Assembly (NCBI GenBank): GCA_902796285.1
Contig: CADBOH010000116.1
Span: 1-5,961 of the forward strand
Length of the DNA stretch: 5,961 nt
Direction: 5' to 3'
Source of the DNA: an uncultured Eubacteriales bacterium
GTDB taxonomy: Bacteria; Bacillota; Clostridia; Christensenellales; UBA1242
Made by a program: the position numbers and the translations under genes. Position 1 is the stretch's first letter; every line of letters starts with the position of its first letter. Below, piece after piece: positions 1 through 5,961 of this stretch. The notes below the pieces were generated by a model. The model had not been told where the DNA came from, searched no databases, and saw only the letters and a list, made by a program, of their open reading frames with translations.

Positions 1-44
1 AAAAAGTTTTGCCAAAAATCTCGTTTAATGGAGAAAATAAATGA
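1..44 (+). CDS. Possible 3' end of an upstream gene (partial, LemA-like tail?)
   Basis: Reading from base 3, the frame is open from the window edge to a TGA at 42-44 and gives a short tail containing PKISF. The TGA overlaps the ATG of the next gene as ATGA, an arrangement typical of translationally coupled genes. The start signal of that next gene (GGAGA at 30-34) would lie inside this tail. LemA proteins are often neighbours of DUF3137 genes and frequently end in a PKVxF-like sequence, so a LemA C-terminus is a guess that fits. Only 13 codons are visible. Another frame also stops nearby (TAA at 26-28), so the assignment is weak. Confidence 0.25.
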   Translation, partial: KVLPKISFNGENK

Positions 45-964
45 TTTCAAAAGAGGAATATAAGCAAAAAGTTGCTTCATTTATTAATGAAGATGACATA
101 AATATCTATAAAAAAAAGAAATTGCAATTTAAAGTGGCAATGTCAATCACTCTTCCTGTCGAGTTTGTTATCGCTTTAATAGTGGCAATAGTAATTAGTA
201 GCCCAATGTCCTTTGCTCCATTTGTATTTTTTGTAGTTATAGGTGGTGTAAGTTTTGTAATAATATATACCACAACACGTTTTAAATGGGATCAGTACAA
301 AGAAAAATATATCTATCAAATACTTGAATTTTTGCTTGTAGATTACAAGTATGAATATGATGCAAAGCGATATATCCAATCACCAGTTTTCAATGCTAGT
401 CCATTTGCCGCTTATTATGATCATTATAGCGGAGAAGACTTAATTAAAATAAATATCCCAAATGATGACGGAACTCCATCTTCAACCATTCTTTCGCTCT
501 GCGATCTTCACATAACAAAAACGGAAGAAGATGCTGACGGTGACACGCACACTGTTACTGTTTTTAATGGAATTTTTGGATATATAGATTTTCCGTTTGA
601 GTTTAAATGCTCCCTGGGTATAAACGATTATGCTCACGGAAAAAACATGAAAAAAATAAAGCTTGAAGATATCGCTTTTAATAAAAAATTTAAGATTTAC
701 ACAGATAATCAAATGGAGGCGCTCGTTATCCTAACACCTACCATGATGAAAAAGTTAGAAGATTTTCAAAATAGAACAAAGGGATTTGCAATTGTACTTA
801 CTGGCAATAAAATGTATTTTCATATTTACAAAGATATGCTTGAGATGAAACGCCCTAAAAAAGAATTCACCGCCGAGGTTTTTGACGACATTTACGATGA
901 TATCCATACTATATTGTCAGTGGTAGAGGAAATAAAAACAAACAACAAAGTTTTCAAAATGTAA
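41..964 (+). CDS. DUF3137 family membrane protein
   Basis: The protein has 307 residues. A short polar, Lys-rich N-terminus (1-30) precedes two hydrophobic segments at about 31-53 and 58-77, followed by a large soluble C-terminal part. That part carries the pattern I associate with DUF3137: an SGED motif at 130-133, a VFNGIFGYIDFPFEF stretch at 174-188, and the KIKLED...FKIYTDNQMEALVILTP region at 205-233 that reads like the family's LE..F...F.vys.dq.eA..iLtp core. The protein is probably anchored in the cytoplasmic membrane with its bulk in the cytosol; there is no cleavable signal peptide. The biochemical function of the family is unknown, although it often sits beside lemA genes. The ATG at 41 is preceded by GGAGA at 30-34 with a 6-nt spacer, which supports this start. 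The stop codon TAA runs directly into the shared terminator hairpin. The gene is the only supported complete + strand gene and converges on the yabB operon. Confidence 0.85.
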   Translation: MISKEEYKQKVASFINEDDINIYKKKKLQFKVAMSITLPVEFVIALIVAIVISSPMSFAPFVFFVVIGGVSFVIIYTTTRFKWDQYKEKYIYQILEFLLVDYKYEYDAKRYIQSPVFNASPFAAYYDHYSGEDLIKINIPNDDGTPSSTILSLCDLHITKTEEDADGDTHTVTVFNGIFGYIDFPFEFKCSLGINDYAHGKNMKKIKLEDIAFNKKFKIYTDNQMEALVILTPTMMKKLEDFQNRTKGFAIVLTGNKMYFHIYKDMLEMKRPKKEFTAEVFDDIYDDIHTILSVVEEIKTNNKVFKM

Positions 965-992
965 AAAGACTGTAATAAATTACAGTCTTTTT
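963..992. terminator. Shared bidirectional intrinsic terminator
   Basis: A perfect 13-bp inverted repeat has its left arm at 963-975 (AAAAAGACTGTAA), a 4-nt TAAA loop, and its right arm at 980-992 (TTACAGTCTTTTT). The stem ends in a U tract in both directions, so it can terminate the DUF3137 gene on + and the holB-ricT-yabB operon on -. The + strand stop (962-964) and the - strand stop (992-994) both overlap the ends of the arms. The GC core is short (GACTG), so efficiency is inferred from the symmetry and the flanking T runs. Confidence 0.88.
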
Positions 993-1711
993 TATTTAAC
1001 ATATTTTGTATGAAGCATTTCGAGATACTTGCCATCCTTATCGTTTGTAACAAGGTTTTCAAGCACCTCCACCCCTTCTTTCCCATCTTTAACAGCTTTA
1101 ACTACAATCAAAATTGTTTTACCCTTGCCATTTTGAGTAAAAAACATTTTTTTTGGCTCCAAAGAGTGCTTTTTTAGTTGATAGATAACCTCTGCCGCGC
1201 GATTTGCACCATACACCAAATAGAATGCTCCACCGCTTTTTAGCATCTTAGAAGTTAAATAGCAAAGCCTTTCAAGTGGCAGTGTTTTATCATGTCTGGC
1301 GATCGATTTAACTTCATTTTCATTGACTACACTTTCCTTCATGTATGGCGGATTTGAAAATACAACATCAACCTGCCCATTAATGTACTTATTAAAGTTT
1401 TCAATGTCGTCATTGATTATTTCAATCTTTTCATCCAGCCCGTTTAACACAACATTTTTTTGAGCCAAGTCGCTCATTACCTTTTGCAATTCAAAGGCCT
1501 TGATGTGTGAAAATTTAGTTTTAGCGCTAAGCAGAATCGATATAACGCCGCACCCAGTACCAATTTCAACGCATTCATCTTTTGGCTTTGTGCCAATAAA
1601 ATTTGCCAGTATAACCGAATCCGAAGTAAAAGTATACAGATTTTTGTTTTGAATTATATTTAAGCCTCCACATTGAAGGTCCTCAATTCTTTCATCTTTT
1701 TCAAGTTTCAT
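992..1711 (-). CDS. yabB: tRNA1(Val) adenine(37)-N6-methyltransferase family (YabB/TrmN6-like)
   Basis: This is a 239-residue Rossmann-fold, SAM-dependent methyltransferase. Motif I is VEIGTGCGVISILL at 48-61, and the acidic SAM-ribose loop is FELQ at 73-76. The catalytic NPPY motif, typical of N6-adenine (and N5-glutamine) methyltransferases, is at 120-123. The ARHDKTLPLERL segment at 138-149 and the N-terminal LQCGGLNIIQNKNLYTFTSDSVILANF region are characteristic of the YfiC/YabB group, whose E. coli member methylates A37 of tRNA1(Val). Substrate specificity here is inferred from family and context only. The gene starts 3 nt after the ricT stop codon, so it is the last gene of the holB-ricT-yabB operon and ends in the shared hairpin. 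The Shine-Dalgarno is weak (an A/G-rich AAAAAAGAG within the end of ricT), which suggests translational coupling to ricT. The family normally spans about 240-250 residues, so the gene looks intact. In Bacillus, yabA lies between yaaT and yabB; it is absent here. Confidence 0.88.
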   Translation of the reverse strand: MKLEKDERIEDLQCGGLNIIQNKNLYTFTSDSVILANFIGTKPKDECVEIGTGCGVISILLSAKTKFSHIKAFELQKVMSDLAQKNVVLNGLDEKIEIINDDIENFNKYINGQVDVVFSNPPYMKESVVNENEVKSIARHDKTLPLERLCYLTSKMLKSGGAFYLVYGANRAAEVIYQLKKHSLEPKKMFFTQNGKGKTILIVVKAVKDGKEGVEVLENLVTNDKDGKYLEMLHTKYVK

Positions 1712-1714
1712 AAT

Positions 1715-2524
1715 CTACTCTTTTTTCAAATCTGCAATTTCATAAGTTTTGATTTCACTAGTGTTTTCTGTAACAAATTTAACGCTAACAGTTTTTTTGA
1801 TTAAGTCGTTATAAATAACTTTGCCTCTGCCATCTGGAGTGTTTATTTCACTGCCAACCTTTGGCATTTCCTTCATAACCTCAACATAATAAGGATTTTC
1901 ATAAGCAAGGCAACATAGAAGTTTGCCACAGAGCCCACTGATGTTGTTTGGGTTTAAACTAAGTCCCTGGTTTTTTGCCATTTTTATTGAAACATGGTCA
2001 TCAATTCCAAACCCCTGCGCACAACAACACTCTTTGCCACAAACACCAAGCCCGCCATAGTAACGAGTCTCTTCCCTCGGGCCAATTTGTCTAAGTTCAA
2101 TACGCGTTTTGTATTTCTCGACAAGCTTTTATACGAGCTCTCTAAAATCAACCCTGCCTTCTGAAACAAAGTTTATTGTAAGTTTTGAAAAATTGTAGTT
2201 TGCTTCAACATAAACAACCTTCATGTCAAGGCCTTCATTTTTAACAAGTTTTCTGATTTCTGGCAAAAGGGCTTCAGCTTTTTTCGTGTTTTCTTCTGCC
2301 ATTTTTATATCGTTTTCATCTGCAATTTTTATGATGTTTTTTAATCCATCAGCAAGGCTTCCTTCGTCAACAAGTTCTTTGCCTTTTGTAACAGTAACAA
2401 GCTCCTTCCCCTTTTCAGTGTCAACAATAACTTTATCGTTTACTTTTACATCAAAGCCGTTTGGGCTAAACCAGTATCCGTGAACCCCTTTATTAAATTT
2501 TACAGTAACAACCTCTATCTGCAT
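1715..2524 (-). pseudogene. ricT: RicT/YaaT (PSP1 domain) interrupted by an in-frame TAA
   Basis: The frame from ATG 2524 to TAG 1715 has 269 sense or interrupted positions, the normal length of RicT (YaaT), and is broken only by a TAA at codon 132 (2129-2131). Codons 1-131 give the N-terminal part ending in GRVDFRELV. Codons 133-269 continue without any shift into KLVEKYKTRIELRQIGPREE and the PSP1 C-terminal half, with Cys at 162, 166, 167 and 168 (CGKECCC) and 199, 204 and 205 (CGKLLCC). B. subtilis has Lys at the equivalent of codon 132, so AAA to TAA is the simplest change. In Bacillus, RicT forms a cysteine-rich Fe-S complex with RicA (YmcA) and RicF (YlbF). The complex influences RNase Y-dependent mRNA maturation and entry into sporulation, competence and biofilm formation. 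Translation stopping at codon 132 would lose every cysteine of the cluster-binding type. The start is well supported: GGAGG at 2535-2539 and an overlap of 10 nt with holB. Identity is near certain; whether the break is biological or a sequence error cannot be decided from one sequence. Confidence 0.9.
2129..2131 (-). other. ricT: Premature in-frame TAA codon within ricT
   Basis: The + strand reads TTA here, giving TAA on the coding strand. It lies between Val131 and Lys133 of the RicT frame. The spacing between the flanking conserved blocks (VDFRELV and KTRIELRQIG) equals that recalled from the B. subtilis protein, so no base has been gained or lost. TAA also serves as the natural stop of yabB, of the DUF3137 gene and of the ATPase, which argues against reassignment of the codon. 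Confidence 0.93.
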
Positions 2525-3465
2525 ATATATTTATCCTCCAAAATATTTAAAAGCAAGTTTTCAAGCACAATATTTAAGTTTGCGTTGTAAAAAACTTCTT
2601 TGCATGCCTTGTTTATTGATTTTTGAATTTCAACTATCGCTTGAACGCTGTATTCGTTAAGCACATTTTTGAGCTGTTCCCTATATGTAACAAAACGAAT
2701 ATCTTTTGAAGCCTTTAAAAGCAGCATGTCTTCGAGCAATAAAGATAAAATTTCAATAATCAAATTAAAAGAGCCTTTGCGAGCCATTAACTTATTTGAA
2801 AAAACTAGTACCTGCTTGCTTGACTTCATATTTGTGATAACTGAAAGAGTATCCTCAAAAATCTCCTTCAAATCCCCTCTTTGTGATAATTCGATCGCCT
2901 TTCCAATAAGCCCATCACTTACTTGTGCAACAAGTTTACCACTTGGATTTAGAGCAAGCATTTCTTCAATAGTTTTAGTTGGCACTTTTTTAAGTTCAAC
3001 CTTATTGCATCTAGATTTGATTGTCGGCAAAACCAAGTTTTCACTTGCCGCGGTTAAAATAAAATAAACATTTTCTGGTGGCTCTTCAAGGATTTTTAAA
3101 AGTTTGTTTTGTGCGCTATCCATTGAAAAATCAATATTCTTAATAATGAATATTTTTTTGTGCGAAAAGATAGGCTTTACAAAACTTTCCATAACAATCT
3201 CTTCGCTATCTGCAACAATAAGTTTTTCTTTGCTTGGATAAAATTTTACGTCTGGATGAGAATAAGACAAAACTTTTATTGTATTTGCATTTTCTTCATC
3301 ATTGCCATCATTAAGAATGAGGCAAGCAATTTGTTTTGCAAATTCAAAACTATAAATATTATCCTTTGAAAAAAGAAGTGTTGACTTTGCGATCTTTCCA
3401 CTTTTTATCTCATTTTTTATTAACTCAAAATCTTGGGATTTTTTTATTACTCCACTTAAATCCAT
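2515..3465 (-). CDS. holB: DNA polymerase III subunit delta' (clamp-loader stator)
   Basis: The 316-residue protein belongs to the clamp-loader AAA+ family. It is the delta' subunit that, with delta and tau/gamma, opens and loads the beta sliding clamp onto primed DNA. The best motifs are LLKILEEPPENVYFIL at 122-137, followed by LPTIKSRC at 146-153, where SRC is the arginine-finger/sensor motif that delta' supplies to its neighbour. The N-terminal GKIAKSTLLFS (23-33) matches the usual start of the AAA+ core, and 160-316 is the helical lid and collar region. The P-loop is degenerate: FSKDNIYSFEFA replaces GxxGxGKxxxA. Walker B lacks the DEAD box (IFIIKNID at 105-112), so the subunit should not hydrolyse ATP, as expected for a stator. 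The CxxC-type zinc knuckle normally found after the first helix is missing and the loop is only about 20 residues of Asn/Glu/Asp-rich sequence. The ATG at 3465 is the only sensible start; it has no Shine-Dalgarno and sits just after a promoter. The stop overlaps the ricT start by 10 nt. Confidence 0.92.
   Translation of the reverse strand: MDLSGVIKKSQDFELIKNEIKSGKIAKSTLLFSKDNIYSFEFAKQIACLILNDGNDEENANTIKVLSYSHPDVKFYPSKEKLIVADSEEIVMESFVKPIFSHKKIFIIKNIDFSMDSAQNKLLKILEEPPENVYFILTAASENLVLPTIKSRCNKVELKKVPTKTIEEMLALNPSGKLVAQVSDGLIGKAIELSQRGDLKEIFEDTLSVITNMKSSKQVLVFSNKLMARKGSFNLIIEILSLLLEDMLLLKASKDIRFVTYREQLKNVLNEYSVQAIVEIQKSINKACKEVFYNANLNIVLENLLLNILEDKYICR
2535..2539 (-). promoter_or_regulatory. 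Ribosome-binding site of ricT, inside holB
   Basis: The coding strand reads GGAGG, 10 nt upstream of the ATG at 2522-2524, within the last codons of holB. It fixes the ricT start. Together with the 10-nt gene overlap it suggests that ricT translation is coupled to termination on holB. It is the strongest Shine-Dalgarno in the window, in contrast to its absence in front of holB. Confidence 0.8.
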
Positions 3466-3471
3466 GTTTGT

Positions 3472-3500
3472 ATTTTAGCATAAATTATGTAAAATCGCAA
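3472..3500 (-). promoter_or_regulatory. Extended -10 sigma-A-type promoter of the holB-ricT-yabB operon
   Basis: On the coding strand a -35-like TTGCGA (3495-3500; 4 of 6 consensus positions) is followed by a 17-nt spacer and a -10 TAAAAT (3472-3477; 5 of 6). TGC immediately before the -10 gives the extended TGnTAAAAT form. Six bases (ACAAAC) separate the -10 box from the holB ATG, so the expected start point falls on or beside the A of the ATG. The region upstream of the -35 is A/T-rich. The promoter lies downstream of the ATPase terminator, as expected for an independent transcription unit. Confidence 0.75.
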
Positions 3501-3530
3501 ATCTAATTAAAACAAAAAACTTTTGCATTA

Positions 3531-3560
3531 AAAAATCAGGCTTGTTTATGCCTGATTTTT
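3531..3560 (-). terminator. Intrinsic terminator of the Ca2+-ATPase gene
   Basis: An 11-bp perfect stem has arms at 3550-3560 and 3531-3541 (AAAAATCAGGC / GCCTGATTTTT) and an 8-nt loop. On the minus strand it ends in six T residues. The ATPase stop codon TAA (3548-3546) lies in the loop, so the stem starts within the last codons of the gene. It separates ATPase transcription from the holB promoter about 30 bases further on. Confidence 0.87.
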
Positions 3561-5961
3561 CTTTTTTCTAATAGCTTTCTCAATTACTTTGTAAATTTCG
3601 CTTGTAATAAGCATAACAATTGAAAGCCCAAACACTATTCCCCATTGCAATAATGAAAGTGCTTCAAGTTTTAACACTGTTCTAAGTGGAGTAAATGCAA
3701 ATAGTGCAGTCAACCCAAAACATAGCAGAAGTGAAAGCAAGAAAAACTTATTCTTATGCGGTTTTGAAAGGAAAATATTTACATCAGTTCGCATTGATGC
3801 CAAGTAGAACATTTGAATAATATTTAAGGTATAGAAAGCAAGTGTTGTTGCAACTTGTGGACTAAATAGCATCATCCCAAGCACATAGGCTGTAACAACG
3901 TAAGCTGTCTGGAATAACCCTAGAATAATTATTGAAACACCAATACCATTTGAAAACAATCCTTTTTTCGCATTTCGTGGGGGCACCTTCATTAAATCGC
4001 TATCTGGATTTTCAACCCCAAGCGCAATAGCTGGAAGTGAGTCTGTGATCAAATTTACAAACAATATCTGTACTGGGAAAAGATAAACATAAGACGGGAA
4101 GAATATTGTGCCAATAAATAGTGACAAAAGTTCTGCAAGGTTTGCTGAAAATAGGAATTTAACAGTTTTTTGTATGTTTCTATAAATCTTGCGTCCCTCT
4201 TCAACCGCAACAACGATTGTAGCAAAGTTGTCGTCCGCAATAATCATATCGGCAACTTCTTTTGCAACATCTGTTCCAGTAATACCCATTCCAATTCCAA
4301 TATCTGCCTTTTTTAAACTTGGAGCGTCATTTACCCCATCGCCCGTCATTGAAACAACGTGCCCTTTCTTTTTTAAGGTTTGCACAATTCTCACTTTATC
4401 CTCAGGGCTGACCCTAGCGTATACTGAGTATTTTTCTATGTTTTCAAAAAGGTCGTCATCGCTTAGTTTTGACAATTCAACGCCTGTGATCACCTCACTA
4501 ATATCCTTTGCAATACCAACTTCTCTTGCAATTGCAAAAGCCGTTTGACTGTAATCTCCGGTGATCATAACCGGGCGCATGCCTGCCCTTCTGCATTTCT
4601 TTACGGCACTCTTTATTTCCTCTCTTGGAGGATCAATCATGCCAAGAAGACCAATAAAGATAAGTTTTTCTTCTTTAAATTCTTCCTCGCTCTTAATATC
4701 TTTGTAAGCAAATGCAAGAACCCTAAGCGCTTTGTCAGACATTTCATTGTTTGCAGTTAAAATTTGTTCTTTCTTCTCTTGGGTAAGCGGCACTATTTTG
4801 TTTTCAATAACAATACTATCACATCTATCCAAAATACTATCGATAGCACCCTTTGTCCACATTATACACTCTTGGTTTTGATTTTGAGTGAGCACTGACA
4901 TTAGTTTACGTTTGCTATCAAACGGAATTTCATTTATTCTTTTTTCTTCATCATCAATTTGATGCTTAAATATTTTATACTTTTGGCCAAGTTCTGTGAG
5001 GGCAACCTCAGTTGGATCTCCAACCACCTTCTCCTCAGCAATTGTTGTATCGTTACACAGCAAAGCCGATCTCATAAGAAGCATGTTTGTATCAGTTTTT
5101 AAAAATTTCTTTTCTTGCAGTTGACCATCACTATACCCACACACAACGGTCATCTTGTTTTGCGTTATTGTACCCGTCTTATCAGAACAGATCACATCAC
5201 AGCAGCCAAGTGTTTCAACAGAATGCATTCTTTTGACAATTGCTTTTTGTTTTGCAAGCCTTGCGACCCCTAAACTCATAATAATAGTTATAACTGCCGG
5301 CATACTTTCTGGAATCGCCGCAACTGCAATTGCAACTGCCGTTAAAAACGCATCAAGCACGCCTGTTGGCGAAATACACAACTGAATAATAAATGTTACA
5401 ACTGCAATTCCTAAAACAAGGTATGTGAGCATTTTGCCCACATCTTTAATGCTTTTTTGAAGTGGGGTGAGTTGTTTTTCGTTTTCTTTTATAACTTTTG
5501 CAATTTTGCCGAGTTCTGTTTCATCTCCAAGTGCTACAACCAATCCTCTGCCACGGCCAAAACTAACAACCGTGCCCTTGTATGCCATGTTTTTTCGCTC
5601 ACCAAGAGGTGCATCATCGTTGCATACAACTCGGCTATCTTTCTCAACAGCATTACTCTCGCCCGTTAAAGAAGCTTCATCTATTTGAAGAGAATGTGTT
5701 TCAATCAAACGGACATCAGCAGGGAGTATTACCCCCGCTTCAAGAATTATCACATCGCCGACAACGAGTTCATCGGTGGAAATTTTTAATTTTTCACCGT
5801 TTCGCTGAACAAGTATTTCTTGTTGTGATAGTTTTTTTAGTGCTTCAAGCGATTTTTCCGCTTTATGTTCTTGTACAACGCCAAAGACTGCGTTCATTAT
5901 AACGATGGCAAGTATGATGCACCCATCAGCAATTTCACCGGCCGTTCTGTTAATAATTCCT
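3546..5961 (-). CDS. P2A-type Ca2+-transporting P-type ATPase (5' end missing)
   Basis: The frame is open to the window edge: 21 codons precede the first visible ATG (5897), which lies inside TM2 and is not the real start. 804 residues are visible; roughly 70 N-terminal residues including TM1 should lie outside. Numbering from the edge, it has the actuator motif TGES (99-102), the phosphorylation site DKTGT with catalytic Asp260 (codon 5181-5183), nucleotide-domain KGA (370-372), and the P-domain motifs TGD (467-469) and TGDGVNDAP (539-547). Membrane cation ligands resemble SERCA: PESMP in TM4 (217-221, Glu218), Asn607 and Glu610 in TM5, and Asn636, Thr639 and Asp640 in TM6 (VNLITDSLPA). TM7-TM10 are present at the C-terminus. 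This pattern fits Ca2+ export from the cytosol coupled to ATP hydrolysis, as in the PacL/YloB/LMCA1 group. Mn2+ transport, as in PMR1-type pumps, is possible. The compact nucleotide-binding domain, about 205 residues between the DKTGT and TGD motifs, is usual for bacterial members. The gene ends in its own terminator. Confidence 0.93.
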   Translation of the reverse strand, partial: GIINRTAGEIADGCIILAIVIMNAVFGVVQEHKAEKSLEALKKLSQQEILVQRNGEKLKISTDELVVGDVIILEAGVILPADVRLIETHSLQIDEASLTGESNAVEKDSRVVCNDDAPLGERKNMAYKGTVVSFGRGRGLVVALGDETELGKIAKVIKENEKQLTPLQKSIKDVGKMLTYLVLGIAVVTFIIQLCISPTGVLDAFLTAVAIAVAAIPESMPAVITIIMSLGVARLAKQKAIVKRMHSVETLGCCDVICSDKTGTITQNKMTVVCGYSDGQLQEKKFLKTDTNMLLMRSALLCNDTTIAEEKVVGDPTEVALTELGQKYKIFKHQIDDEEKRINEIPFDSKRKLMSVLTQNQNQECIMWTKGAIDSILDRCDSIVIENKIVPLTQEKKEQILTANNEMSDKALRVLAFAYKDIKSEEEFKEEKLIFIGLLGMIDPPREEIKSAVKKCRRAGMRPVMITGDYSQTAFAIAREVGIAKDISEVITGVELSKLSDDDLFENIEKYSVYARVSPEDKVRIVQTLKKKGHVVSMTGDGVNDAPSLKKADIGIGMGITGTDVAKEVADMIIADDNFATIVVAVEEGRKIYRNIQKTVKFLFSANLAELLSLFIGTIFFPSYVYLFPVQILFVNLITDSLPAIALGVENPDSDLMKVPPRNAKKGLFSNGIGVSIIILGLFQTAYVVTAYVLGMMLFSPQVATTLAFYTLNIIQMFYLASMRTDVNIFLSKPHKNKFFLLSLLLCFGLTALFAFTPLRTVLKLEALSLLQWGIVFGLSIVMLITSEIYKVIEKAIRKKKNQA

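Noticed and set aside
1715..1981. 88-residue ORF beginning MAKNQGLSLN as a separate small gene
   Set aside because: It is only the C-terminal piece of ricT starting at an internal Met (codon 182). The codons before it encode the conserved CGKECCC region in the same frame.
2129..2131. Stop-codon reassignment or selenocysteine/pyrrolysine insertion at the ricT stop
   Set aside because: The codon is TAA, not TGA or TAG, and TAA terminates other genes in the window. The position is a plain Lys in homologues.
1984..2169. 61-residue minus-strand ORF beginning MFQKAGLILE
   Set aside because: It is a shifted-frame shadow of ricT. The true RicT frame runs straight through this interval with strong homology, so this is not a gene and not evidence of a frameshift.
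4189..4548. 119-residue + strand ORF opposite the ATPase, and similar + strand ORFs at 2223-2483, 2669-3067 and 5155-5902
   Set aside because: They are antisense to strongly conserved coding sequence, are rich in Ser/Phe/Ile as expected of antisense shadows, and match no family I recognise.
5898..5961. ATG at 5897 as the start of the Ca2+-ATPase
   Set aside because: The 21 codons upstream to the window edge are open and encode the expected TM2 entry of P2A ATPases, so the gene is truncated by the window and not started at 5897.
1..5961. CRISPR array, tRNA/rRNA, riboswitch, insertion sequence or phage module
   Set aside because: Reading both strands showed no spaced direct repeats, no cloverleaf or conserved RNA core, no transposase or integrase, and no long gene-free stretch that could hide one.

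Overview
The window is AT-rich and its gene content points to a low-GC Gram-positive bacterium (Bacillota/Firmicutes). The main clue is the linked set holB, ricT (yaaT) and yabB, a gene order familiar from Bacillus and Clostridium chromosomes. UGG encodes Trp, and the intact genes end at ordinary TAA or TAG codons, so nothing suggests a non-standard code. The lineage looks like an uncultured clostridial or bacillus-like relative, but I cannot name it.

Layout from left to right. Positions 1-44 may hold the last codons of an upstream + strand gene. A + strand gene at 41-964 encodes a two-pass membrane protein of the DUF3137 family. It converges on a minus-strand operon, and the two share one perfect hairpin (963-992) that contains or abuts both stop codons. 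The minus-strand operon is transcribed from right to left: holB (DNA polymerase III delta', 3465-2515), ricT (2524-1715) and yabB (SAM-dependent tRNA1(Val) m6A37 methyltransferase family, 1711-992). The first two genes overlap by 10 nt and the next two are 3 nt apart. A well-formed extended -10 promoter sits directly in front of holB and places the predicted transcription start on, or next to, the A of its ATG. Farther right is the minus-strand gene of a P2A-type Ca2+-transporting ATPase. It is cut by the right edge of the window (3546-5961) and ends in its own intrinsic terminator.

The most notable point is that ricT is interrupted by a single in-frame TAA at codon 132. Its reading frame and homology continue unbroken on both sides, and all the iron-sulfur-type cysteines lie downstream of the stop. 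This is a nonsense mutation, a very young pseudogene or a sequence error. I see no mobile element, CRISPR array, tRNA, rRNA or novel defence-type system, and most of the window is ordinary housekeeping chromosome. No gene-free stretch exceeds 300 bases. The only sizeable gap (3466-3545) holds the ATPase terminator and the holB promoter.
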